DNA of 64,000 bases, from positions 1,240,001 through 1,304,000 of the forward strand of contig NZ_CP154608.1 of the NCBI RefSeq assembly GCF_039555325.1, in the 5' to 3' direction. The DNA comes from Sphingomicrobium sp. XHP0239. GTDB taxonomy: Bacteria > Pseudomonadota > Alphaproteobacteria > Sphingomonadales > Sphingomonadaceae. The stretch's first letter is position 1. Every line of letters begins with the position of its first letter. Below the pieces are notes generated by a model, which saw only the letters and a program-made list of their open reading frames with translations, ran no database searches and was not told where the DNA came from. This document shows, piece by piece, positions 9,005-17,774 of the stretch. Position numbers and translations under genes: made by a program.

Positions 9005-9816
9005 TCAATGGTAGCGTGCTTGACACACCTCGTGGCATCGGAAGAGATGGCCGACGCGGATCGCTTCCTCTGGCCGATCCCACATAGGGAAGTGTCCGCT
9101 GCGCTCGAACCAGCGCATTGTCGCTTGCGGGAAGGCAGCCTTCGCGCGCATGGCCTGTTGCGGCAGGCACAGGCGATCCTTCTGACCCCGGCCGATGACC
9201 ATCTGGGCCGACCGGGGCGCAGGGCCTTCCCGCATCGGGCCAGTGGCAAGGTCCTTCACCAAGGAGTCGAACGTAGGCGTATCGGCAAACGACTGCAGTT
9301 AATTCAAGACGAAAGCGGGATCGAGCGCCCACGGTCTTTCGGAAAGCTGCAGCATGAATGCAGTCCGGCCGGTGACATTTCGAGTGAGGGCGGGAAGCGC
9401 TGGTCGCAAAGCCCTTACTAGAGCAGTCGATGTCGTTATGGTGGCCTGGAAGAACGTCCGCTCCCGCTCCCACCCTTGCCAGAAGCCGCCCGGGTCCAGG
9501 GCGACGACTGAGCCAGCGCGACTGCGCCGCGCCATCTCGAATACAAGAAGAGCGCCCAAGGAGCTGCCGACTATGTCGATCCCTGTAAGGTTCTCTTTGA
9601 CGAGCGAATCGTCTAGGCTCCGCGCAAGCCCTTGGAACGTACCGCTGTCGTTCTGTGCGGGAGCCTGCCCGTGGCCAGGCAGTTCCAGGATAATCAACTC
9701 TCTCGCTTGGAAGAGGGCAGGCGAGATCGTATCCCAGGACCGACGGCTTCCCCCCCAAAGCCGTGGGCGCGGAGGATGGGTTTTCCGCAGCCTAGTCGCG
9801 GGTGGAGTATGCTCAT
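9005..9816 (-). pseudogene. Alpha/beta hydrolase, inactivated by a frameshift and an in-frame stop
   Basis: The gene would start at ATG 9816 (SILHPRLGCGKPILRAHGFGG, the oxyanion-hole HGFGG motif). At a run of seven G (about 9750) the frame shifts and continues as SRRSWDTISPAL. The nucleophile elbow IVGSSLGALLVFEMARR is intact downstream. Near 9299 a TAA codon interrupts the sequence AFVLN-LQSFADTP, where a glutamate codon would be expected. The rest (APRSAQMVIGRGQKDRLCLP, then WFERSGHFPMWDRPEEAIRV with the catalytic His) stays in the same frame to 9005. Two independent lesions argue for a true pseudogene. It lies divergent to an AraC regulator that may once have controlled it. Confidence 0.8.
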
Positions 9817-10038
9817 GCAAAGGTAAGGGGTCGCAAGGACTTAGGCCCCCCGCCCCGAATGTCCACATCGCCAGTAAAGTCGCTAATAACGGACAGTCCG
9901 CTCTCGTGTCGGTAGCCGATCGGCTGCTTTGCCGAATTTCGACCCTATCAGCAGACAGTCTGGAAACGGCCCACAATTCGACACTGGCGCAACGTCGAGG
10001 CACTTGCGAACCCCCGGTTCCGGGGCAATGTCGCTTGG

Positions 10039-10854
10039 ATGCAGTCCAAATCGGAAAATCAAGATGTCGGCCTGCATGGTTCCAGAGTTGAGCTGATTGA
10101 CGCGCAGCTTCGCGTGGGTGCGTTTTCGCCGCACCGCCATGATACCTATACAATCGCGGTGACCACGTCTGGCGTCCAGTCGTTCAATTACCGCGGTAAG
10201 CGTTGGCAGTCGCTGCCCGGGCAAGTAGTGATCCTGCATCCTGACGAAGTGCACGACGGGTACTGCTGCAACCAGACGGGCTTTTCCTATCGGGCGGCCT
10301 ATCTGAGGCATGCCCATGTCCAGACCGTGATCGGGGGCGCGGCGCTTCCATTTCTGGCCGAAGGGGTTTCAACCGACGCCGATCTGGTCGGCTCGGCGCT
10401 TCGCCTGATCGCGATGTGCTCTGCCGGGAATGAACTGTTCGGCTATCAGGACGCTCTCCACCAGTTCGTGTCTGCGATGCAGCGGTGCGAAGACGGCCCG
10501 CCGGCCAGGCGGAGTGTCAATCGCGAAGCCGTGATGCGGGTGCGAGAATTCCTCGACAGCGTTCCGGGCCCCGGGACGAACCTCGATCAACTCGAAGAAC
10601 TCGCCGGCTATGACCGCTGGCAACTTTCGCGCGACTTCCGTGCGCTGCTTGGGACCAGTCCCTATCGCTATCTGCAATGCCGCAGACTTGAGCTAGCTGG
10701 ACAGCTTCTGCGCAGCGGGCTTGGCATGGCCGCAGCTGCTCACGAGGCCGGGTTCGCGGATCAGAGCCACTTTGGCCGGGTCTTCAAGCGCACTTTCGGG
10801 ACCACGCCATTGGCCTGGCACCGGCCCGGGCAGCCGCGCACAATCATTCTATAA
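10039..10854 (+). CDS. AraC family transcriptional regulator
   Basis: A 271-residue regulator. The N-terminal half is a cupin-like effector domain (FSPHRHDTYTIAVTTSGVQSFNYRG, then LHPDEVHDG), similar to AraC-binding domains for small metabolites. The C-terminal 100 residues carry the double helix-turn-helix: LEELAGYDRWQLSRDFRALL for the first, and MAAAAHEAGFADQSHFGRVF with the signature FKRTFGTTPLAW for the second. It is transcribed away from the broken hydrolase (222 bases between starts) and 32 bases ahead of the CPBP protease, so it probably regulates one of these. Confidence 0.9.
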   Translation: MQSKSENQDVGLHGSRVELIDAQLRVGAFSPHRHDTYTIAVTTSGVQSFNYRGKRWQSLPGQVVILHPDEVHDGYCCNQTGFSYRAAYLRHAHVQTVIGGAALPFLAEGVSTDADLVGSALRLIAMCSAGNELFGYQDALHQFVSAMQRCEDGPPARRSVNREAVMRVREFLDSVPGPGTNLDQLEELAGYDRWQLSRDFRALLGTSPYRYLQCRRLELAGQLLRSGLGMAAAAHEAGFADQSHFGRVFKRTFGTTPLAWHRPGQPRTIIL

Positions 10855-10885
10855 GCCTGACCAGCCCCCGGGCTAAAAAGCCGGA

Positions 10886-11830
10886 ATGATACCTACAATC
10901 TTTTCGCCCGAACCGCATCGCGGCTGGCTGCCCTGGGCCTGGATTTCGCCAGTGGTCTGCATCCTGATTGTCGCCTTCTCCAGTGTCCCGATCGATATTG
11001 GCCTTGAATGGATCGGCGTGGTCGATGCCGAGGGAAAGCCAGGGTCTGCATTCGAGTTTTGCGTGTTCCTGCTGTTGCCATTCGCGGCGATGGGCGCTGC
11101 TGTCTGGGCCTGGTCGCGGTTTGTCGAGCGCCGCAGCCTTGCGACCTTGGGCCTCACCGGCGGGCAAAGGCTGCGCAAGTATCTGGCCGGATTAGCGATA
11201 GGAGTCGGCATGATCGTCCTGGCGGTCGGCTCGATCTGGCTCGCCGGTGGCTATGTCAGCGGAGATATCCTTCCCGCCCTTTCCTCGCCAGCATCGCTGT
11301 TGTGGATTGCGATCCTGCTGCCCTGCTTCGCCTTCCAGTCAGGCGTGGAGGAGTTCATCTTTCGCGGCTGGCTGCTATCGGCGGCCACGCGCCGCTTGAA
11401 CCTGGCAGCCGGGTTCATCGCCAGTTCGATTGCTTTTACATTTCTTCACTTTTCACCGCACCAGCAGCCGGTCCGTGAAATTGTCATGACGTTCACCTTC
11501 GGGATGTTTGCCTGCGCCTGGGCATGGCGTGCCGGCAGCATCTGGGGCGTGATGGGCTGGCATGCGGGCTGGAACTGGTTCACCGGCGTCGGCTTCGCCG
11601 TGCCGATCACCGAGCTCGATCTGCAGTTGCCGGCCTTGCTTGTGCAACTGACGCCTTCCGGCCCGGACGTCCTGACCGGCGGGCCCGCCGGGCCGGAGAG
11701 CAGTGTGCTGACGATCGGCCTGCTGGCTGCGGCCACGCTGCTCCTGTTGTTATGGCCCAGAGACTCCATGGCCGCTGCGCAGGGTACACCACCTGGAGGC
11801 AGCGACACGACAACACGGGAATCCACATGA
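10886..11830 (+). CDS. CPBP family intramembrane metalloprotease (Abi/Rce1-like)
   Basis: A 314-residue polytopic membrane protein with about eight hydrophobic segments. The active-site motifs of the family are present in order: EEFIFRGWLL (EExxxR), TFLHFSPHQ (FxxxH) and GVMGWHAGWNWF (HxxxN/B). These enzymes cleave substrates within the membrane, or act as bacteriocin-immunity or abortive-infection factors; the role here is unknown. It starts 32 bases after the AraC regulator and is probably in its transcription unit. Confidence 0.85.
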   Translation: MIPTIFSPEPHRGWLPWAWISPVVCILIVAFSSVPIDIGLEWIGVVDAEGKPGSAFEFCVFLLLPFAAMGAAVWAWSRFVERRSLATLGLTGGQRLRKYLAGLAIGVGMIVLAVGSIWLAGGYVSGDILPALSSPASLLWIAILLPCFAFQSGVEEFIFRGWLLSAATRRLNLAAGFIASSIAFTFLHFSPHQQPVREIVMTFTFGMFACAWAWRAGSIWGVMGWHAGWNWFTGVGFAVPITELDLQLPALLVQLTPSGPDVLTGGPAGPESSVLTIGLLAAATLLLLLWPRDSMAAAQGTPPGGSDTTTREST

Positions 11831-11887
11831 AGCCTCCAGTGAATGACGGCTTTGTCGGCGGTACCGACTAACGCAACCAACCGACCA

Positions 11888-11949
11888 TACGGCAGCCGAG
11901 CCCGTCGTCACGCCTCACGCCCGGAAGCGGGCGGTCCGCTTCCGGCCCA
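11888..11949. repeat. Extragenic repeat, copy 1
   Basis: This contains the family core, with ACGGCAGC on the left and GGTCCGCTTCCGGCCCA on the right. The arms CCGGAAGCGG (11921-11930) and CCGCTTCCGG (11936-11945) form a perfect 10-bp inverted repeat with a 5-base loop. Related copies lie at about 15967 and 17705. Similar GGACGGTCCGCTTCCGGCC elements are, to my knowledge, common between sphingomonad genes. Confidence 0.65.
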
Positions 11950-11973
11950 ATGACAGTCAGCTAAGATCGACGC

Positions 11974-12180
11974 TTATCGAACACATCCGCCAACCGCTGC
12001 GGTTTTGAACTTCTCGTGTGAGCTGATCGACCTGAATTTCTCAATGACCGCCACCATGTCTTTCTGCTGCAGTGCCGTCTCGGCTGCCCTTCTGTAAAGC
12101 TGCGCCGTCGTCGACGATAGCGGAAGATCGAGGTTCAGCTCGTGGGTGGCGGCGAGGATGAGGTTTGCTCGCGCGCGAAA
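11974..12180 (-). pseudogene. C-terminal remnant of a 3-hydroxyisobutyrate/6-phosphogluconate dehydrogenase-like oxidoreductase
   Basis: Reading leftward, ANLILAATHELNLDLPLSST, TAQLYRRAAETALQQKDMVA and VIEKF match the all-alpha C-terminal end of NAD(P)-dependent hydroxyacid dehydrogenases (the usual pattern is K-D-lxLA-x2-A-x5-PLP-x5-Lyx-A). The frame stays open to a TAA at 11974-11976. Nothing upstream (right of about 12180) continues the family, so only the last 65 or so codons survive. Confidence 0.55.
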
Positions 12181-12503
12181 CGGACGACGAATGCCGCCCT
12201 AGCCATCGTTGCCCTACGGCGTCCGGTCATAAAGCCGGCGACAGGCTCGTCGCGCTGCTTGGCGCTCCTCGCGGCCGCCTACCCGTGGTTCGGGCGCCGA
12301 CGATGTCGTGCCGATCGACTGGTTCGGTGGGCGGCAATCGTACGGGCGCGTGGTGAATTACCAGCGAGGGAGTGGACCTATCGTACGCGATGGTCGCGCC
12401 TAGCGCGGCATTGCGCCGGTCGCGGCATTGAGGGGATCATCACTGTCGTTAGATTGGGCGATAAGACATCCTATGCCGAACCGCATCGCAACACTGCTTC
12501 GGA
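12181..12503. other. Degenerate stretch without a recognisable gene
   Basis: Both strands have short or interrupted frames. The + strand can be read for about 200 codons from 12142, but the translation resembles no family and crosses the dehydrogenase remnant, so I do not call it a gene. Confidence 0.4.
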
Positions 12504-12674
12504 TCAGCTATCTAATCTACTCGTGCGCTGTCGCATCAGCCAGACCAGCCCTCCGATCCAGACGATAAGAATAGCGCTTCTCTCTGCCGTCCCGTTGGGT
12601 TCAAGCGGACCGTGGCGAACGACGATCGTAAGGACGATGCACACGGTGACTGCCGCGAAAAGTTGTTTCAGCAT
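12504..12674 (-). CDS. Small membrane protein of 56 residues
   Basis: It starts MLKQLFAAVTVCIVLTIVVR and has two hydrophobic stretches (residues 5-18 and about 34-47, AILIVWIGGLVWLM) separated by a short polar loop. It ends with the basic RQRTSRLDS. The start is well supported: an AGGAGG site lies 5 bases before the ATG. I do not recognise a family. It could be a small stress or regulatory membrane protein. The strong ribosome-binding site and two plausible transmembrane helices are the only arguments that it is real. Confidence 0.55.
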   Translation of the reverse strand: MLKQLFAAVTVCIVLTIVVRHGPLEPNGTAERSAILIVWIGGLVWLMRQRTSRLDS

Positions 12675-12754
12675 AACTTCCTCCTGCAGAAGTGATGGTC
12701 CCATCCGGCGCGAATGGCATGAGTGCGGGGTGATAATTTGATGATTGCACGAAA

Positions 12755-12784
12755 AAGCCCGACCCCTGGAGTAGGGCCGGGCTT
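12755..12784 (-). terminator. Intrinsic terminator for leftward transcription
   Basis: Arms AAGCCCG and CGGGCTT, extended by CCC/GGG after one mismatch, pair around a short loop. Read on the minus strand, the stem is followed by a run of five T (12756-12752). It probably ends the transcript of the amidohydrolase gene 185 bases upstream (right). Confidence 0.7.
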
Positions 12785-12968
12785 ACGCTATACGCGGTCT
12801 CGAATGCGGCGCGTATCGACAAAGTTCCAAGCGGTTGCTCTTCCGCTCCACGAATTAGGCCCGACCTCCACCGCAAGACATACCGGGTGACTTCGAGGTG
12901 CAGCAAATCGAGCCGGCCAGATTAGTTTCGCGAACGGTCAGAGAGAGCACTTCTGACGGAATTTGAAT

Positions 12969-14876
12969 TTATGGTGATGCAATCGCCGGCTCCAAACTTA
13001 CTCGCTCGATACCACCGGGCGAGATCGAGAAGACGACCCCATATTTCGCCAGCTCGTCGACCTGTGTGTCGGGGACGCCAACCATGCGAGCCAATTGTGG
13101 CGCGGTATTGGAATGGGCGACGATCAAGGCCGGAACGCCGTCGCCCATGACCGCTTGGAGCAGTGCATCTGGGCGGCCCGGGTCATAGGTGATGAGAGTT
13201 AGCCCCAGGGCTTCGGCGAGCGGCGCTGCCGACTGCCGGGCCCTCGCCGTGTCGGTCACGTAGATCGCGGCGACGTTGCGGGTACCCAACACTTCGGCGA
13301 GACGACGGGCCTGCGCCCGCCCCACGGCCGTCAGTGGGTGCTCTCCATTTTCCTCGGCTTCGAAATGACGCGTGAGAAAGATCGCTGCGCCGACCTTGGG
13401 CGCCTGTGCAGTCAAATTCTTAGCGGCTCGCGATGCCTCGTCGAGAAGCACGTCTAGCGCCGCCCGATCGTAGAAGCGCCCGTCCGCCATCACCGCCAGC
13501 GGTCGTTGCAGCGCCGATAGATCGGAAAGGGGGTTGGCAGAAAGGAGCAAAAGATCGGCCCGCGTGCCCACTGCGATTGTACCGAAGTCCGCTTGCTGTC
13601 CCGTCGCCGACCCCTGATCCGGTAGCGACCTGAAATAGGCTGCCGGCAGGACTGTCGCAGCACGGAGCGCTTTCTCGGCCCCGACGACGGCTGCGAGGGT
13701 CTCGATCTCCTCGTGCAGTGCCAGACCCCACACATGGAACGCCTGCGCGGTGTCCGAGCCAGCCATCAAGGCAACGCCCCGGGCATCCAGCTGCCGCACG
13801 ATCTCGCGACGCAATTGTATGAGATCGGCCCCATGCTCGGGGGAAATCTGCGCTACCAGCTGGGCACGCTGCTCCGACCATTGCTCGATCGCCGCATCGG
13901 GGACATACCGCATGGCGGTACTAGCTCGTAGATCCGAAATACTCCGCTCCGTATCGAGAAGCTTTTCGAATAGAGAGAGCGTGGGCACCTGATAGGACTG
14001 CGCGCGCGCTGCCAAATCGAACACCGCGCTATCGGCGAGGCGCGCGCGGTCCACTTTCGAAAGAACTGGTGAAGGAGGGATCTGGCCGAATTCGACGGCC
14101 CGCTCCGGAGCGTCGGTCGGTAATAGTGCCTGGATGAAGCCGTCGAGATGCTCGATCTGCTGGTTCCCGGCAATTGCCCGTTCGAGCCCAACCGCGTTGG
14201 AAACATGACCCGCCGTACCAAGGCTGTGTCGGTCCGCTTCCGTCTTTACCGCTTGCCAGACCTGCGGATCGGAAATCAAATGCGACTTGATGAAATCGTA
14301 ACCGGCAGCGTCGATTTCGCGCACGGCTTCCTCTGCCGCTTTGACCGTCGTGAGCTTCTGATCTGACAGCGCGGGGGACCCGGCATAGATCCGAGGACCG
14401 ACAATCGCGCCAGAGGCAAGACGCTCCCGCAGTGTGAGGTGTTCGGGAGCACCAGCCATGCTGCGGGCGGTTGTCACACCATACGCTAGCATCACCGCTG
14501 CGGCTCGCTGCGCGGGGTCTCCGGGTTCGCCCTCCGCAGGTGCAAAATGAACATGCATGTCGACGAGGCCGGGCATTAGAAATTGTCCGCGCGCATCGAT
14601 CACTCGGCCCGCGCGTGAGAGATCGTCAGGCACGAAAGGTCGCACCTCGAGGATCCGGTTTCCAGCGACCACAACCGTCTGGCGCTGAGCGATTGCCTCC
14701 CCGGTCATGGGCAAGACGTCCGCGCCAGCGAAGATCGTCGCTCCTGCCGACACCGCGTCCGAAACGGACTGGGTCTCATCCACCGCCGCACAGGCGCCCA
14801 GGGCGAGATGCAGTCCGAATAAAATAAGGGGGAGTCGGGTGAGGCGCTGTGCGCGCCATGCGATAAGTCGGATCAT
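12969..14876 (-). CDS. Lipoprotein amidohydrolase fused to a C-terminal histidine-phosphatase domain
   Basis: A 635-residue protein. Residues 1-29 form a lipoprotein signal (LALGAC, Cys29), so it should face the periplasm. Residues 50-480 are an amidohydrolase-superfamily metal hydrolase: GQFLMPGLVDMHVHF supplies the HxH pair near residue 110, GHVSNAVGLERAI and EHLDGF supply further ligands, and LMAGSDTA has the conserved Asp. From about residue 498 a second domain begins, IFLTRHFEAEENGEHPLTAV, with TDTARARQSA and VAHSN. These are the motifs of SixA-type histidine phosphatases, with RHF where RHG is usual. Both halves look intact. The two activities have no obvious common pathway. A divergent AraC gene lies 133 bases away and a terminator follows. 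Confidence 0.85.
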   Translation of the reverse strand: MIRLIAWRAQRLTRLPLILFGLHLALGACAAVDETQSVSDAVSAGATIFAGADVLPMTGEAIAQRQTVVVAGNRILEVRPFVPDDLSRAGRVIDARGQFLMPGLVDMHVHFAPAEGEPGDPAQRAAAVMLAYGVTTARSMAGAPEHLTLRERLASGAIVGPRIYAGSPALSDQKLTTVKAAEEAVREIDAAGYDFIKSHLISDPQVWQAVKTEADRHSLGTAGHVSNAVGLERAIAGNQQIEHLDGFIQALLPTDAPERAVEFGQIPPSPVLSKVDRARLADSAVFDLAARAQSYQVPTLSLFEKLLDTERSISDLRASTAMRYVPDAAIEQWSEQRAQLVAQISPEHGADLIQLRREIVRQLDARGVALMAGSDTAQAFHVWGLALHEEIETLAAVVGAEKALRAATVLPAAYFRSLPDQGSATGQQADFGTIAVGTRADLLLLSANPLSDLSALQRPLAVMADGRFYDRAALDVLLDEASRAAKNLTAQAPKVGAAIFLTRHFEAEENGEHPLTAVGRAQARRLAEVLGTRNVAAIYVTDTARARQSAAPLAEALGLTLITYDPGRPDALLQAVMGDGVPALIVAHSNTAPQLARMVGVPDTQVDELAKYGVVFSISPGGIERVSLEPAIASP

Positions 14877-15008
14877 GTCTTGCTTCTAGCAACATCAGCG
14901 TCCGCGGGAATTGACCGCTCTTGCGAATTTCACGTCGGATTGCCGAAGCGAATGGATCGTTCGTCGATCCTTCGATCTGCATCAGCAGCCGGCGCTTAGG
15001 CTTTGGCC

Positions 15009-15923
15009 ATGACCGTTACTCCCAGGCAGAATGCAGATTGCGCGACATCGCGACCGACCGCGCGCTTCGCCAGGATCGAGGGAACGCTCGCACCGGAGCG
15101 GCTCGGCGTTCCGTCGGGCGACGGTAAGCTGATCCTTTCGCAAATTCGCAAAGGGGTGGTCGCAAGCCCGCCGCGCCGTTCGATCGGCCTGAAATATGTT
15201 GCATCCGGCACCGAATATTATTGCTTGGACAATCGGTCCTACGTTGTGGAAGGCGGCAATTTTCTGTTCGTACCCGAAGGATTTCATGGCGAAGCCGGGC
15301 GAGCGACTGTCGGGGAAACCGCGTTCGGTCTTTGCGTACATCTGCGCGACCGCGACGCTGTATCTCTCGCAGCCGAGCGTCTCGAAGAGCCGATCATTTT
15401 CCCCGTATTATGTTCGCCCCTTGGCCGCATGTTGGAGCGAACTCATCGTTCTCTGCATGCGCGGCCCGAGCGCGGTGCCGCACTAGCCGGTCCGATGTTG
15501 GATAGGATCGACGCGGGAATTGAGACCTTTTTGGGGGATGCGCTGCGCGGCATTGACTCTATGACGGCGGTAAAGCGTGCGACACGATACGAGAATTTTC
15601 GCCGCCTCAACGCAGCGCAAGCGTATCTGCACGACATTAATGATCGACCGGTAGAGTTGGCCGAACTCGCACGAGTTGCCCGGATGTCGAGGTTCCAGCT
15701 TGCGCGCCTCTTTGCAGATCGTTTCGGCTTGCCGCCGTCGGCCTACCACCGCCGCCTCCGCCTGGTCCGAGCCCAGGCGATGATAGCGGCAGGAAAGATC
15801 AATTGTACCGAAGCGGCGTTCCGTTACGGGTTCGGTGGGAGCGCCCAGTTCAGCCGCGCGTACAGCCGCACCTTCGGCATCCCGCCATCTCGATCGAAGA
15901 CGCAACTCATCAATGAGATATGA
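15009..15923 (+). CDS. AraC family transcriptional regulator
   Basis: A 304-residue regulator. Residues 1-190 are an effector domain without a family I can name (KYVASGTEYYCLDNRSYVV, then GGNFLFVPEGFHGEAG, cupin-like). The C-terminal 100 residues hold two helix-turn-helix motifs: VELAELARVARMSRFQLARL, and CTEAAFRYGFGGSAQFSRAY followed by RTFGIPPS. A TTG at 15003 is in frame, but the ATG at 15009 is preferred; neither has a clear ribosome-binding site. It is divergent from the amidohydrolase-phosphatase gene, which it probably regulates. Confidence 0.85.
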   Translation: MTVTPRQNADCATSRPTARFARIEGTLAPERLGVPSGDGKLILSQIRKGVVASPPRRSIGLKYVASGTEYYCLDNRSYVVEGGNFLFVPEGFHGEAGRATVGETAFGLCVHLRDRDAVSLAAERLEEPIIFPVLCSPLGRMLERTHRSLHARPERGAALAGPMLDRIDAGIETFLGDALRGIDSMTAVKRATRYENFRRLNAAQAYLHDINDRPVELAELARVARMSRFQLARLFADRFGLPPSAYHRRLRLVRAQAMIAAGKINCTEAAFRYGFGGSAQFSRAYSRTFGIPPSRSKTQLINEI

Positions 15924-15966
15924 TAGTCTTGAATAGCGATGCTGACGATGAGGCTGCATTCGCAAG

Positions 15967-16023
15967 CCGACGGCAGCTTTTCGCACTTCGGGGTCAGAAT
16001 CGGACGGTCCCCTTCCGGCCCAG
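15967..16023. repeat. Extragenic repeat, copy 2
   Basis: This shares ACGGCAGCTTT, the core CGGACGGTCC and the end CGGCCCAG with copy 3 (17705-17761), in the same order and spacing. A further small inverted repeat (GGAGCG / CGCTCC around GACGTT) lies just after it near 16108. The 206 bases from 15924 to 16129 otherwise hold nothing recognisable. Confidence 0.6.
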
Positions 16024-16129
16024 TTACAGACCTAGACGGCGACATCGCAGCCACGACTGCTTTGAGTTTCCTGACTTGGCGGGGCGACCGGCCGCAATGG
16101 GGTGGGGAGCGGACGTTCGCTCCCTCTGT

Positions 16130-16651
16130 CTATTTGAGGCGTGCGCGTACTTCAGTAAGCGTGGCGGGCCACTCATCCGTCACACCCACCCTCACGATCT
16201 GCTCGCCTTGCACTAGCGCGTAGCTCAGGCCGGTGCCAGTACTGCCAATGACAGCGCATCCTCCACGGGCGTCGGATCGTCGCGCGTAAACCTCATCCGA
16301 CAAGAAGAGAAGGTAGGTTTCGTTCGGGTAAATAAGTGTGCCGCTGCCTCCGACAGCGCCTTCGACCCAGCCGCGAACATCACGTAGGAACCTGACATTG
16401 GGGATGTCCTCTTGACCGCCCTTAAGCGGCTCGATCAGTTTCCACTCGCTGTCCAATTCGAAACGGTCCGCGCGCGCACGAGGCGTGGCTGAGATAAGTC
16501 TTTCCACTACGATCCGATCTGCGAATTTGGCAGACCCCGCAAACCCTGTTTGGAAGTCTCGAAAGTTTCGCGCTGCAAAACATTGGTCGTCGAGCACGGG
16601 CGTAGAGCATGCCGAGATCGCAAGCAGCATCAACAACGCAAGCCTGCTCAT
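16130..16651 (-). CDS. Uncharacterised lipoprotein, 173 residues
   Basis: It begins SRLALLMLLAISACSTP, a lipoprotein signal with an SAC box. The body is predicted beta-rich (DRIVVERLISATPRARADRF, then NETYLLFLSDEVYARR) and ends in a short helix (TEVRARLK). I recognise no named family. The TGA of the upstream gene abuts its ATG (TGAATG), so the two lipoproteins are translated together and may work together in the periplasm. Confidence 0.7.
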   Translation of the reverse strand: MSRLALLMLLAISACSTPVLDDQCFAARNFRDFQTGFAGSAKFADRIVVERLISATPRARADRFELDSEWKLIEPLKGGQEDIPNVRFLRDVRGWVEGAVGGSGTLIYPNETYLLFLSDEVYARRSDARGGCAVIGSTGTGLSYALVQGEQIVRVGVTDEWPATLTEVRARLK

Positions 16652-17512
16652 TCAAGGTTGCCTTACCAGCTCGAGAGTATAGTCGCCGCTGGTGAGGACG
16701 AGACTGCCGTCGGCGGCCAGTTCCGCGCTGGGATCGCCGTGGAGGATATCGAGCAGGCGCACACCCGTTAGCGGATCGAGACCAGCATCTGCGATGGTCG
16801 CGAGCGGGCAGTGTTCACGCTGGTCCGCTTTTATCTTCGATCCGCTCACGAGCCGTCTGTCATCCGCGTACACGTAATCGATCGCGAGGTTGGGACATGC
16901 TGTGAACCATGCGCGACTAGGTTCGATACGCAGGACGATCGACTCGTCGGTCAGGCTCGACCCTGAACTGCCGCCTCCTGCATGCGTGCGGGTTCGAAAG
17001 CGGAATGTCCAGCGACCTTCGAGCTGGCTTTGCGTCGGCGCAAAATCGAGCCGACGGATGGCGGGGTCCTGCAACACAAGCTCAGTCGTACCCGCGCGAA
17101 GCAGCAGACGGCCTTTGTCGAGCGCTGTGATCGTGGGCGATTGTAGGAAGAAGTCGAAGAAGCGCTCGTCCTGAGCATGACGGTCCGGCGAACATCCCAT
17201 TTCGGTGGTCGGGAGCGGGAGGCCGTCAATAGGCGCTAGACGACCCTCTTCCAAGACGACATTGGCGCTCGAGTAGTTGCAGCGAAGGCGCATCGCGACG
17301 CTGCGGTCGAAAATGTCGACATAAGCGCCCCCGCGCGTGTCGAGTGTGTCTTTCTCGAACCGCAGGACATCCCATCGACCGAGATAAGGATTGCTGCTCT
17401 GCGCGGTTCGTGGCGCCTCGGAGGCGATCGGTGGGGGCGGCAGCGGTTCGGTTTTCTCTATCGGGTTGTTACAGGCCGCCAGCCCGAAAATCGCTACGAT
17501 GAGGATACGCAT
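16652..17512 (-). CDS. Lipoprotein with META/HslJ-like domain organisation
   Basis: A 286-residue protein. The signal MRILIVAIFGLAAC gives a lipidated Cys14, followed by a proline-rich linker (EPLPPPPIA). Two similar beta-rich segments follow: YLGRWDVLRFEKDTLDTRGG with YVDIFD, and then LEGRWTFRFRTRT. The pattern of a repeated GxW start, a paired 'small-molecule' strand and a TLELVRQ end resembles META-type domains. The start at 17512 is chosen because GGAG lies 9 bases before the ATG; a longer in-frame reading from 17548 has no such site. It is the first gene of a two-gene operon. Function is unknown. Confidence 0.7.
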   Translation of the reverse strand: MRILIVAIFGLAACNNPIEKTEPLPPPPIASEAPRTAQSSNPYLGRWDVLRFEKDTLDTRGGAYVDIFDRSVAMRLRCNYSSANVVLEEGRLAPIDGLPLPTTEMGCSPDRHAQDERFFDFFLQSPTITALDKGRLLLRAGTTELVLQDPAIRRLDFAPTQSQLEGRWTFRFRTRTHAGGGSSGSSLTDESIVLRIEPSRAWFTACPNLAIDYVYADDRRLVSGSKIKADQREHCPLATIADAGLDPLTGVRLLDILHGDPSAELAADGSLVLTSGDYTLELVRQP

Positions 17513-17704
17513 CACAAGCTCTCCGGTCGAAAGACCTGAAACAGGCAATTGGTCTGCGAAGTTCCCGAAACGAAAGTCTTCGGCGATGGTGGCAATGTAT
17601 TGGCTTCAACTGCGACAAAAGTCGATAGCTCTAAGCCCAAGATTTGAGTCTGACTGTCCGGCCATCATCATCGTGTTGAAAGTTCGCAATTAGGGTCGGA
17701 AACC

Positions 17705-17761
17705 GAACGGCAGCTTTCCGCGCCTGACGGCCGGAACCGGACGGTCCGTAGACGGCCCAGA
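17705..17761. repeat. Extragenic repeat, copy 3
   Basis: It has ACGGCAGCTTT, then CCGGAACCGGACGGTCCG, then ACGGCCCAG, aligned with copy 2. It lies between the lipoprotein operon start and the end of the restriction gene, so it may mark the left junction of the defence island. Confidence 0.6.
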
Positions 17762-17774
17762 AGCCGTCACTCAT

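Noticed and set aside
12142..12741. 200-codon + strand frame
   Set aside because: It crosses the dehydrogenase remnant and the small membrane gene, has no ribosome-binding site and no protein-like segments.
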